Assembly: GCA_035048485.1 (NCBI GenBank)
Contig: CM068585.1
Coordinates: forward strand, 13,497,501-13,561,500
Length of the DNA stretch: 64,000 bases
Reading direction: 5' to 3'
Source of the DNA: Pteria penguin
Lineage: Eukaryota > Mollusca > Bivalvia > Pterioida > Pteriidae
Part shown: positions 53,825 to 64,000 of the stretch, one piece after another
How the letters are laid out: each line of letters opens with the position of its first letter
Position numbering within the stretch: the first letter of the stretch is position 1
Program-made: the position numbers and the translations under genes
Notes under the pieces: model-generated
Databases searched by the model: none
Seen by the model: only the letters and a program-made list of their open reading frames with translations
What the model was told of the DNA's origin: nothing

Positions 53825-54372
53825 TCGCGTTAGCGAAATTTTATCATCGTGTACCCATCTGTAGCAGTTGTACAAAGGTAAAAGCCAATAATGACGTACG
53901 TGAAGTCTACAGTCCGTAAAGTTTACGGACACTACATTAAACACCTCCTTTACGCTTATCAGAAGTCGTTGTCTGACATGTTGCCTTCCTTTCTTGATTA
54001 TAGTATTTTTAAAAATTTCATGTTTGTATTGTCATAATACGAAATCACTCATTTTCTACTTATCGTGACCTTCTACCAAATGAGACTGCAGCATTACCGT
54101 TACCATCTAATAAGGACTAAGAGTTATACCAGCTCAAGTCATTTTATTGCTTAGCGGCAGGAGTGACTGGTCAATAGGGGATACTCTTCCAATACACCTG
54201 ATCCCACCTCTGGTTCTTCCGGTGTCCATCATAGCCTCTATCTTTATATTTATGTAGTATAATGGATGGTCCTATTTGTCTTGCGCTCGGTATACTAGCA
54301 CTGTGTTTAAATTTTTCTGATGCAATATACAGACGAGAAGTTTGAATTGCCCATGACTCCATACCAATTAAG

Positions 54373-54444
54373 AGCAGAGTGGCGCAGTGGAAGCGTGCTG
54401 GGCCCATAACCCAGAGGTCCGTGGATCGAAACCACGCTCTGCTA
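54373..54444 (+). tRNA. tRNA-iMet(CAT), unit 7
   Basis: Intact. The upstream spacer has the GTGTCCATCATAG variant shared with units 10 and 13. Confidence 0.98.
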
Positions 54445-54594
54445 TAATAATTATTATGTTTTTAATTTATTTTTGACTTTTGGACGTTTTAAATGAAAAT
54501 TTTTAGTACTTCGATTCTACCGATATTAAGTGGATTTTTAATTTATAACCGATAATTACTTCACTTTAAGTGAACCTCCGTGGTGAAAAATAAT

Positions 54595-54666
54595 CTCCCC
54601 GTCGGGGAATCGAACCCCGGTCTCCCGCGTGACAGGCGGGGATACTTACCACTATACTAACGAGGA
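54595..54666 (-). tRNA. tRNA-Asp(GTC), unit 7
   Basis: Intact; GAACTTGCTTATAAC flank, as in unit 4. Confidence 0.98.
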
Positions 54667-55121
54667 ACTTGCTTATAACATTGAAAGAAAACGCTATCTT
54701 CATCCAGCTACGTTATCTTCATTTCAACGAGATATCCATTTGAAGTTTTTCTTCCCATAAATACAATGTATACTACACTTGACATAGTCCAACATCTGTT
54801 ATTTACAAAAAGGGAATGGTAATAGTTACAAAACGGTATCCATTTCCTTTTAATGATTTCATATTTTTGTCACTCCATGAAAATGAGATTACAATGCAGA
54901 TGCTATTTCTGGCGTTCGCTTTCAGCTTCAGATCCATAATGCCAGGGACGTATATCTTTAGATAGATTGCAATTTTCTTCAATATTATTTTGTTCATATT
55001 GAGTCAACTAACAGGAGTTACAGTCTTTCATCGTCCTTCTAAAATTACGAGTTATAAAATAAATAAATAAATAAGAAAAGAAAACAAAAGAACACAGACC
55101 CTCATAAGGATAAAATAACAA

Positions 55122-55195
55122 TGGCCAGTGTGGGGGTCGAACCCACGACATTCGCGTTATTAGCACGACGCTCTAACCAACTGAGCTAACCGGCC
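55122..55195 (-). tRNA. tRNA-Ile(AAT), unit 7
   Basis: Intact; 4,119 bases from its twin in unit 4. Confidence 0.98.
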
Positions 55196-55746
55196 TCGCG
55201 TTACCGAAATTTTATCATCGTGTACCCATCTGTAGCAGTTGTACAAAGGTAAAAGCTAATAATGACGTACGTGAAGTCTACAGTCCGTAAAGTTTACGGA
55301 CACTACATTAAACACCTCCTTAATTTACGCTTATCAGAAGTCGTTGTCTGACATGTTGACTTCCTTTCTTGATTATAGTATTTTTAAAAATTGCATGTTT
55401 GTATTGTCATAATACAAAATCACTCATTTTCTACTTATCGTGACCTTCTACCAAATGCGACTGCAGCATTACCGTTACCATCTAATAGGACGAAGAGTTA
55501 TACCAGCTCAAGTCATTTTATTGCTTAGCGGCAGGAGTGACTGGTCAATAGGGGATACTCTTCCATTACACCTGATCCCACCTCTGGTTCTTCCGGTGTC
55601 CGTCATAGCCTCTATCTTTATATTTATGTAGTATAATGGATGGTCCTATTTGTCTTGCGCTCGGTATACTAGCACTGTGTTTAAATTTTTCTGATGCAAT
55701 ATACAGACGAGAAGTTTGAATTGCCCATGAGTCCATACCAATTAAG

Positions 55747-55818
55747 AGCAGAGTGGCGCAGTGGAAGCGTGCTGGGCCCATAACCCAGAGGTCCGTGGAT
55801 CGAAACCACGCTCTGCTA
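55747..55818 (+). tRNA. tRNA-iMet(CAT), unit 8
   Basis: Intact; 4,119 bases from its twin in unit 5. Confidence 0.98.
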
Positions 55819-55968
55819 TAATAATTATTATGTTTTTAATTTATTTTTGACTTTTGGACGTTTTAAATGAAAAATTTTAGTACTTCGATTCTACCGATAT
55901 TAAGTGGATTTTTAATTTATAACCGATAATTACTTCACTTTAAGTGAACCTCCGTGGTGAAAAATAAT

Positions 55969-56040
55969 CTCCCCGTCGGGGAATCGAACCCCGGTCTCCC
56001 GCGTGACAGGCGGGGATACTTACCACTATACTAACGAGGA
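55969..56040 (-). tRNA. tRNA-Asp(GTC), unit 8
   Basis: Intact. Confidence 0.98.
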
Positions 56041-56495
56041 ACTTGTTTATAACATTGAAAGAAAACGCTATCTTCATCCAGCTACGTTATCTTCATTTCA
56101 ACGAGATGTCTATTTGAAGTTTTTCTTCCCATAAATATAATGTATACTACACTTGACATAGACCAACATCTGTTATTTACAAAAAGGGAATGGTAATAGC
56201 TACAAAACGGTATCCATTTCCTTTTAATGATTTCATATTTTTGTCACTCCATGAAAATGAGATTACAATGGAGATGCCATTTCTGGCGTACGCTTTCAGC
56301 TTCAGATCCATAATGCCAGGGACGTATATCTTTAGATAGATTGCAATTTTCTTCAATATTATTTTGTTGATATTGAGTCAACTAACAGGAGTTACAGTCT
56401 TTCATCGTCCTTCTAAAATTACGAGTTATAAAATAAATAAATAAATAAGAAAAGAAAACAAAAGAACACAGACCCTCATAAGGATAAAATAACAA

Positions 56496-56569
56496 TGGCC
56501 AGTGTGGGGGTCGAACCCACGACATTCGCGTTATTAGCACGACGCTCTAACCAACTGAGCTAACCGGCC
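56496..56569 (-). tRNA. tRNA-Ile(AAT), unit 8
   Basis: Intact. Confidence 0.98.
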
Positions 56570-57120
56570 TCGCGTTACCGAAATTTTATCATCGTGTACC
56601 CATCTGTAGCAGTTGTACAAAGGTAAAAGCTAATAATGACGTACGTGAAGTCTACAGTCCGTAAAGTTTACGGACACTACATTAAACACCTCCTTAATTT
56701 ACGCTTATCAGAAGTCGTTGTCTGACATGTTGACTTCCTTTCTTGATTATAGTATTTTTAAAAATTGCATGTTTGTATTGTCATAATACAAAATCACTCA
56801 TTTTCTACTTATCGTGACCTTCTACCAAATGCGACTGCAGCATTACCGTTACCATCTAATAGGACGAAGAGTTATACCAGCTCAAGTCATTTTATTGCTT
56901 AGCGGCAGGAGTGACTGGTCAATAGGGGATACTCTTCCATTACACCTGATCCCACCTCTGGTTCTTCCGGTGTCCGTCATAGCCTCTATCTTTATATTTA
57001 TGTAGTATAATGGATGGTCCTATTTGTCTTGCGCTCGGTATACTAGCACTGTGTTTAAATTTTTCTGATGCAATATACAGACGAGAAGTTTGAATTGCCC
57101 ATGAGTCCATACCAATTAAG

Positions 57121-57192
57121 AGCAGAGTGGCGCAGTGGAAGCGTGCTGGGCCCATAACCCAGAGGTCCGTGGATCGAAACCACGCTCTGCTA
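57121..57192 (+). tRNA. tRNA-iMet(CAT), unit 9
   Basis: Intact; 4,119 bases from its twin in unit 6. Confidence 0.98.
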
Positions 57193-57342
57193 TAATAATT
57201 ATTATGTTTTTAATTTATTTTTGACTTTTGGACGTTTTAAATGAAAAATTTTAGTACTTCGATTCTACCGATATTAAGTGGATTTTTAATTTATAACCGA
57301 TAATTACTTCACTTTAAGTGAACCTCCGTGGTGAAAAATAAT

Positions 57343-57414
57343 CTCCCCGTCGGGGAATCGAACCCCGGTCTCCCGCGTGACAGGCGGGGATACTTACCAC
57401 TATACTAACGAGGA
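57343..57414 (-). tRNA. tRNA-Asp(GTC), unit 9
   Basis: Intact. Confidence 0.98.
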
Positions 57415-57870
57415 ACTTGTTTATAACATTGAAAGAAAACGCTATCTTCATCCAGCTACGTTATCTTCATTTCAACGAGATGTCTATTTGAAGTTTTTCT
57501 TCCCATAAATATAATGTATACTACACTTGACATAGACCAACATCTGTTATTTACAAAAAGGGAATGGTAATAGCTACAAAACGGTATCCATTTCCTTTTA
57601 ATGATTTCATATTTTTGTCACTCCATGAAAAATGAGATTACAATGGAGATGCCATTTCTGGCGTACGCTTTCAGCTTCAGATCCATAATGCCAGGGACGT
57701 ATATCTTTAGATAGATTGCAATTTTCTTCAATATTATTTTGTTCATATTGAGTCAACTAACAGGAGTTACAGTCTTTCATCGTCCTTCTAAAATTACGAG
57801 TTATAAAATAAATAAATAAATAAGAAAAGAAAACAAAAGAACACAGACCCTCATAAGGATAAAATAACAA

Positions 57871-57944
57871 TGGCCAGTGTGGGGGTCGAACCCACGACAT
57901 TCGCGTTATTAGCACGACGCTCTAACCAACTGAGCTAACCGGCC
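57871..57944 (-). tRNA. tRNA-Ile(AAT), unit 9
   Basis: Intact. The Asp-Ile spacer has one extra A near 57630, which breaks the 64-codon spacer frame seen in most other units. Confidence 0.98.
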
Positions 57945-58492
57945 TCGCGTTAGCGAAATTTTATCATCGTGTACCCATCTGTAGCAGTTGTACAAAGGTA
58001 AAAGCCAATAATGACGTACGTGAAGTCTACAGTCCGTAAAGTTTACGGACACTACATTAAACACCTCCTTTACGCTTATCAGAAGTCGTTGTCTGACATG
58101 TTGCCTTCCTTTCTTGATTATAGTATTTTTAAAAATTTCATGTTTGTATTGTCATAATACGAAATCACTCATTTTCTACTTATCGTGACCTTCTACCAAA
58201 TGAGACTGCAGCATTACCGTTACCATCTAATAAGGACTAAGAGTTGTACCAGCTCAAGTCATTTTATTGCTTAGCGGCAGGAGTGACTGGTCAATAGGGG
58301 ATACTCTTCCAATACACCTGATCCCACCTCTGGTTCTTCCGGTGTCCATCATAGCCTCTATCTTTATATTTATGTAGTATAATGGATGGTCCTATTTGTC
58401 TTGCGCTCGGTATACTAGCACTGTGTTTAAATTTTTCTGATGCAATATACAGACGAGAAGTTTGAATTGCCCATGACTCCATACCAATTAAG

Positions 58493-58564
58493 AGCAGAGT
58501 GGCGCAGTGGAAGCGTGCTGGGCCCATAACCCAGAGGTCCGTGGATCGAAACCACGCTCTGCTA
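58493..58564 (+). tRNA. tRNA-iMet(CAT), unit 10
   Basis: Intact; GTGTCCATCATAG and GAGTTGTACC spacer variants shared with unit 13. Confidence 0.98.
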
Positions 58565-58714
58565 TAATAATTATTATGTTTTTAATTTATTTTTGACTTT
58601 TGGACGTTTTAAATGAAAATTTTTAGTACTTCGATTCTACCGATATTAAGTGGATTTTTAATTTATAACCGATAATTACTTCACTTTAAGTGAACCTCCG
58701 TGGTGAAAAATAAT

Positions 58715-58786
58715 CTCCCCGTCGGGGAATCGAACCCCGGTCTCCCGCGTGACAGGCGGGGATACTTACCACTATACTAACGAGGA
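58715..58786 (-). tRNA. tRNA-Asp(GTC), unit 10
   Basis: Intact. Confidence 0.98.
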
Positions 58787-59241
58787 ACTTGTTTATAACA
58801 TTGAAAGAAAACGCTATCTTCATCCAGCTACGTTATCTTCATTTCAACGAGATGTCTATTTGAAGTTTTTCTTCCCATAAATATAATGTATACTACACTT
58901 GACATAGACCAACATCTGTTATTTACAAAAAGGGAATGGTAATAGCTACAAAACGGTATCCATTTCCTTTTAATGATTTCATATTTTTGTCACTCCATGA
59001 AAATGAGATTACAATGGAGATGCCATTTCTGGCGTACGCTTTCAGCTTCAGATCCATAATGCCAGGGACGTATATCTTTAGATAGATTGCAATTTTCTTC
59101 AATATTATTTTGTTCATATTGAGTCAACTAACAGGAGTTACAGTCTTTCATCGTCCTTCTAAAATTACGAGTTATAAAATAAATAAATAAATAAGAAAAG
59201 AAAACAAAAGAACACAGACCCTCATAAGGATAAAATAACAA

Positions 59242-59315
59242 TGGCCAGTGTGGGGGTCGAACCCACGACATTCGCGTTATTAGCACGACGCTCTAACCAA
59301 CTGAGCTAACCGGCC
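59242..59315 (-). tRNA. tRNA-Ile(AAT), unit 10
   Basis: Intact; 64 bases from the insertion that separates units 10 and 11. Confidence 0.98.
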
Positions 59316-59379
59316 TCGCGTTACCGAAATTTTATCATCGTGTACCCATCTGTAGCAGTTGTACAAAGGTAAAAGCCAA

Positions 59380-60467
59380 CAAGCTTAGCTTTTAAAAAAG
59401 CTTAGAATGCAAACCCTGTAGCATTTTTAATTACGAGGAAAATGGTACTTGTGGGTCAGTTTAAAATGAAGACCCTTTTGTATGATGTTAGCTAGGTTGT
59501 TGTCTAAATAATAGTTACTACCTCCTTTCTAATGTTTATCTATGTTTAGACTTGGGTTGGGAAAGCTGACCATATTAGTCGGGATGTCACCGTTTAGGCA
59601 TTTCGAACACCCTAAGTACAGTTAGACATGGAAGAAATCATACAAACTACGCAGTACTTGCTCCACCAACTTCAACAACTAAAGAACACAAACTCCCCGT
59701 CGAGGCCTCTTGTGCCCAAATAATCGCTGGGGAAGTTTGCATAAGTACAAAGAATGTTACAAACTGTGCAGTAATTGCTCCACCAATTAAACTGCTAGAA
59801 ATCCTTGATACTCCGCCTTCGTTTAACTTTACTCGGAACTTTTCGAGATTGTCTATAGCTAGATAATGTACATACGCTATAAGGTACGAACATCTAATTA
59901 GTATTACGCGGGAAAATTCTGTTGGATTATACCACTGCTGCCGTGGGAAAGGTTACACGAATGTTGATTTCCAAAATATGAATATTCTTCATATTTATTT
60001 ATGTTTATGTGGCATCCACTAACTTATCTAAAAATAAGTATTTTAAAGTACTTTTTATTTTTAGAATACATTGCATGTAAGATTTATTTATCATTTATAT
60101 GCATTCACTTAAGAAAATCACCCCCAAGTCATAATGTCTCATATCAAAAGCTGTATCCTTATATACTCCTCTCTGCGTTTGAAAGTACGGTAAATACTAT
60201 TATTTGGAACGCTTGTCTGTAACATTGATTTAGTAATGAGCATTGCCTTTGAAAGCAAGCGTATTCTTCTTCATTCCTTTTCCTTTTAAGCGCATTAGAA
60301 ATATCGATGTCATGGACAATACAAAACTTATACTGTCTGACCTGGTAAAGTAAAGCAACCACTTTTTGGAGGCTATGTTTTCCCAGCATGCAGCATAATC
60401 ATGTCGCACATGCGCATTTCCAGATTAGACATTAACGTAATATGCAAACCCCCGACGGGGTTTGCAA
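59380..60467. mobile_element. 1,088 bp insertion in the tRNA array spacer
   Basis: The spacer GCCAATAATGACG of other units is split as GCCAA / CAATAATGACG, consistent with a 3-base CAA target duplication. GCAAACCC lies near the left end (59408) and its complement GGGTTTGC at the right end (60458), next to a CCCCGACGGGG hairpin. Inside are two direct copies (about 59640 and 59757) of ACAAACT(A/G)(C/T)GCAGTA + TGCTCCACCAA. No ORF longer than ~76 codons is convincing. It looks like a non-autonomous element of unknown class. Confidence 0.7.
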
Positions 60468-60950
60468 TAATGACGTACGTGAAGTCTACAGTCCGTAAAG
60501 TTTACGGACACTACATTAAACACCTCCTTTACGCTTATCAGAAGTCGTTGTCTGACATGTTGACTTCCTTTCTTGATTATAGTATTTTTAAAAATTGCAT
60601 GTTTGTATTGTCATAATACAAAATCACTCATTTTCTACTTATCGTGACCTTCTACCAAATGCGACTGCAGCATTACCGTTACCATCTAATAGGACTAAGA
60701 GTTATACCAGCTCAAGTCATTTTATTGCTTAGCCGCAGGAGTGACTGGTCAATAGGGGATACTCTTCCATTACACCTGATCCCACCTCTGGTTCTTCCGG
60801 TGTCCGTCATAGCCTCTATCTTTATATTTATGTAGTATAATGGATGGTCCTATTTGTCTTGCGCTCGGTATACTAACACTGTGTTTAAATTTTTCTGATG
60901 CAATATACAGACGAGAAGTATGAATTGCCCATGACTCCATACCAATTAAG

Positions 60951-61022
60951 AGCAGAGTGGCGCAGTGGAAGCGTGCTGGGCCCATAACCCAGAGGTCCGT
61001 GGATCGAAACCACGCTCTGCTA
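60951..61022 (+). tRNA. tRNA-iMet(CAT), unit 11
   Basis: Intact, the first copy after the 1,088 bp insertion. Confidence 0.98.
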
Positions 61023-61172
61023 TAATAATTATTATGTTTTTAATTTATTTTTGACTTTTGGACGTTTTAAATGAAAACTTTTAGTACTTCGATTCTACCG
61101 ATATTAAGTGGATTTTTAATTTATAACCGATAATTACTTCACTTTAAGTGAACCTCCGTGGTGAAAAATAAT

Positions 61173-61244
61173 CTCCCCGTCGGGGAATCGAACCCCGGTC
61201 TCCCGCGTGACAGGCGGGGATACTTACCACTATACTAACGAGGA
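61173..61244 (-). tRNA. tRNA-Asp(GTC), unit 11
   Basis: Intact; GAACTTGCTTATAAC flank, as in units 4 and 7. Confidence 0.98.
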
Positions 61245-61699
61245 ACTTGCTTATAACATTGAAAGAAAACGCTATCTTCATCCAGCTACGTTATCTTCAT
61301 TTCAACGAGATATCCATTTGAAGTTTTTCTTCCCATAAATACAATGTATACTACACTTGACATAGTCCAACATCTGTTATTTACAAAAAGGGAATGGTAA
61401 TAGTTACAAAACGGTATCCATTTCCTTTTAATGATTTCATATTTTTGTCACTCCATGAAAATGAGATTACAATGCAGATGCCATTTCTGGCGTTCGCTTT
61501 CAGCTTCAGATCCATAATGCCAGGGACGTATATCTTTAGATAGATTGCAATTTTCTTCAATATTATTTTGTTGATATTGAGTCAACTAACAGGAGTTACA
61601 GTCTTTCATCGTCCTTCTAAAACTACGAGTTATAAAATAAATAAGTAGATAAGAAAAGAAAACAAAAGAACACAAACCCTCATAAGGATAAAATAACAA

Positions 61700-61773
61700 T
61701 GGCCAGTGTGGGGGTCGAACCCACGACATTCGCGTTATTAGCACGACGCTCTAACCAACTGAGCTAACCGGCC
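61700..61773 (-). tRNA. tRNA-Ile(AAT), unit 11
   Basis: Intact; the nearby AAATAAATAAATAA run is mutated to AAATAAGTAGATAA. Confidence 0.98.
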
Positions 61774-62324
61774 TCGCGTTAGCGAAATTTTATCATCGTG
61801 TACCCATCTGTAGCAGTTGTACAAAGGTAAAAGCCAATAATGACGTACGTGAAGTCTACAGTCCGTAAAGTTTACGGACACTACATTAAACACCTCCTTA
61901 ATTTACGCTTATCAGAAGTCGTTGTCTGACATGTTGACTTCCTTTCTTGATTATAGTATTTTTAAAAATTGCATGTTTGTATTGTCATAATACAAAATCA
62001 CTCATTTTCTACTTATCGTGACCTTCTACCAAATGCGACTGCAGCATTACCGTTACCATCTAATAGGACTAAGAGTTATACCAGCTCAAGTCATTTTATT
62101 GCTTAGCGGCAGGAGTGACTGGTCAATAGGGGATACTCTTCCATTACACCTGATCCCACCTCTGGATCATCCCGTGTCCGTCATAGCCTCTATCTTTATA
62201 TTTATGTAGTATAATGGATGGTCCTATTTGTCTTGCGCTCGGTATACTAGCACTGTGTTTAAATTTTTCTGATGCAATATACAGACGAGAAGTATGAATT
62301 GCCCATGACTCCATACCAATTAAG

Positions 62325-62396
62325 AGCAGAGTGGCGCAGTGGAAGCGTGCTGGGCCCATAACCCAGAGGTCCGTGGATCGAAACCACGCTCTGCTA
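62325..62396 (+). tRNA. tRNA-iMet(CAT), unit 12
   Basis: Intact; the upstream spacer has private changes (CTGGATCATCCCG). Confidence 0.98.
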
Positions 62397-62546
62397 TAAT
62401 AATTATTATGTTTTTAATTTATTTTTGACTTTTGGACGTTTTAAATGAAAAATTTTAGTACTTCGATTCTACCGATATTAAGTGGATTTTTAATTTATAA
62501 CCGATAATTACTTCACTTTAAGTGAACCTCCGTGGTGAAAAATAAT

Positions 62547-62618
62547 CTCCCCGTCGGGGAATCGAACCCCGGTCTCCCGCGTGACAGGCGGGGATACTTA
62601 CCACTATACTAACGAGGA
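62547..62618 (-). tRNA. tRNA-Asp(GTC), unit 12
   Basis: Intact. Confidence 0.98.
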
Positions 62619-63073
62619 ACTTGTTTATAACATTGAAAGAAAACGCTATCTTCATCCAGCTACGTTATCTTCATTTCAACGAGATGTCTATTTGAAGTTT
62701 TTCTTCCCATAAATATAATGTATACTACACTTGACATAGACCAACATCTGTTATTTACAAAAAGGGAATGGTAATAGCTACAAAACGGTATCCATTTCCT
62801 TTTAATGATTTCATATTTTTGTCACTCCATGAAAATGAGATTACAATGGAGATGCCATTTCTGGCGTACGCTTTCAGCTTCAGATCCATAATGCCAGGGA
62901 CGTATATCTTTAGATAGATTGCAATTTTCTTCAATATTATTTTGTTCATATTGAGTCAACTAACAGGAGTTACAGTCTTTCATCGTCCTTCTAAAATTAC
63001 GAGTTATAAAATAAATAAATAAATAAGAAAAGAAAACAAAAGAACACAGACCCTCATAAGGATAAAATAACAA

Positions 63074-63147
63074 TGGCCAGTGTGGGGGTCGAACCCACGA
63101 CATTCGCGTTATTAGCACGACGCTCTAACCAACTGAGCTAACCGGCC
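63074..63147 (-). tRNA. tRNA-Ile(AAT), unit 12
   Basis: Intact; the last Ile copy inside the window. Confidence 0.98.
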
Positions 63148-63695
63148 TCGCGTTAGCGAAATTTTATCATCGTGTACCCATCTGTAGCAGTTGTACAAAG
63201 GTAAAAGCCAATAATGACGTACGTGAAGTCTACAGTCCGTAAAGTTTACGGACACTACATTAAACACCTCCTTTACGCTTATCAGAAGTCGTTGTCTGAC
63301 ATGTTGCCTTCCTTTCTTGATTATAGTATTTTTAAAAATTTCATGTTTGTATTGTCATAATACGAAATCACTCATTTTCTACTTATCGTGACCTTCTACC
63401 AAATGAGACTGCAGCATTACCGTTACCATCTAATAAGGACTAAGAGTTGTACCAGCTCAAGTCATTTTATTGCTTAGCGGCAGGAGTGACTGGTCAATAG
63501 GGGATACTCTTCCAATACACCTGATCCCACCTCTGGTTCTTCCGGTGTCCATCATAGCCTCTATCTTTATATTTATGTAGTATAATGGATGGTCCTATTT
63601 GTCTTGCGCTCGGTATACTAGCACTGTGTTTAAATTTTTCTGATGCAATATACAGACGAGAAGTTTGAATTGCCCATGACTCCATACCAATTAAG

Positions 63696-63767
63696 AGCAG
63701 AGTGGCGCAGTGGAAGCGTGCTGGGCCCATAACCCAGAGGTCCATGGATCGAAACCACGCTCTGCTA
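63696..63767 (+). tRNA. tRNA-iMet(CAT), unit 13, T-stem variant
   Basis: It has CCATGG instead of CCGTGG before the T loop, which turns one T-stem G:C pair into A:C. The gene is otherwise intact. Confidence 0.93.
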
Positions 63768-63916
63768 TAATAATTATTATGTTTTTAATTTATTTTTGAC
63801 TTTTGGACGTTTTAATGAAAAATTTTAGTACTTCGATTCTACCGATATTAATTGGATTTTTAATTTATAACCGATAATTACTTCACTTTAAGTGAACCTC
63901 CGTGGTGAAAAATAAT

Positions 63917-63988
63917 CTCCCCGTCGGGGAATCGAACCCCGGTCTCCCGCGTGACAGGCGGGGATACTTACCACTATACTAACGAGGA
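63917..63988 (-). tRNA. tRNA-Asp(GTC), unit 13
   Basis: Intact and complete; its unit is cut by the window edge at 64000 before tRNA-Ile. Confidence 0.98.
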
Positions 63989-64000
63989 ACTTGTTTATAA

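Larger units (their letters stand above)
46137..64000. repeat. Tandem array of ~1.37 kb tRNA-iMet/Asp/Ile units
   Basis: Thirteen unit starts at 46137, 47504, 48875, 50254, 51628, 53002, 54373, 55747, 57121, 58493, 60951, 62325 and 63696; spacings are 1367-1379 apart from one of 2458 caused by an insertion. In each unit iMet (+) and Asp (-) face each other 3' to 3' with 147 or 150 bases between, and Ile (-) lies 455 bases beyond Asp. Each gene is followed by a Pol III T run: T5 15 bases after iMet, T5 4 bases after Asp, T4 6 bases after Ile. The ~550 base spacer between Ile and the next iMet has a perfect GTCCGTAAA/TTTACGGAC palindrome. The array continues beyond the window. Confidence 0.97.

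Overview
The window is eukaryotic and most likely comes from a bivalve mollusc or close lophotrochozoan. It is AT-rich, has GT-AG introns, eukaryotic tRNA genes with internal Pol III boxes, tRNA-derived SINEs with a shared core, and non-LTR and other reverse-transcriptase remnants of the kind common in molluscs. The species cannot be named from sequence alone.

Positions 541-42885 (+ strand) hold one long gene that I could thread through 23 exons with matching splice phases. It encodes a predicted secreted protein of about 961 residues: a signal peptide, a right-handed parallel beta-helix (pectin-lyase-like) body whose rungs resemble a widespread bacterial/invertebrate family of uncertain function, a Pro/Thr linker, and three Cys-rich C-terminal repeats ending in a PTG motif, carried by phase 1-1 exons. 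Only about 2.9 kb of 42 kb is coding. Exon 21 has one base too many and shifts the frame.

The introns are packed with more than a dozen unrelated minisatellite families (16 to ~85 bp units; the largest array is about 5 kb). Several are built from the gene's own exon-intron junctions: the exon 5 acceptor recurs about 18 times upstream of the real one, the exon 2 acceptor occurs four times in a row, and the exon 21 end with its GTATGT donor recurs over ~1.6 kb. Mobile elements also sit in the introns: a 5'-truncated LINE (690-3860), two MITE-like palindromic elements (4559-4769, 20902-21246), a ~2 kb unclassified insertion (13213-15250), a SINE (27837-28085) and a reverse-transcriptase remnant (40795-41400).

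Downstream is a second SINE (43038-43337), an intact intronless ZIP-family zinc transporter gene (43754-44728), and another reverse-transcriptase remnant (44770-46000, - strand).

From 46137 to the end is a head-to-tail array of ~1.37 kb units. Each carries an initiator tRNA-Met(CAT) on +, tRNA-Asp(GTC) on - and tRNA-Ile(AAT) on -. I count 13 Met, 13 Asp and 12 Ile genes. The array has a decayed left edge, a three-unit (4,119 bp) higher-order block, and one 1,088 bp insertion. It continues past the right edge of the window.
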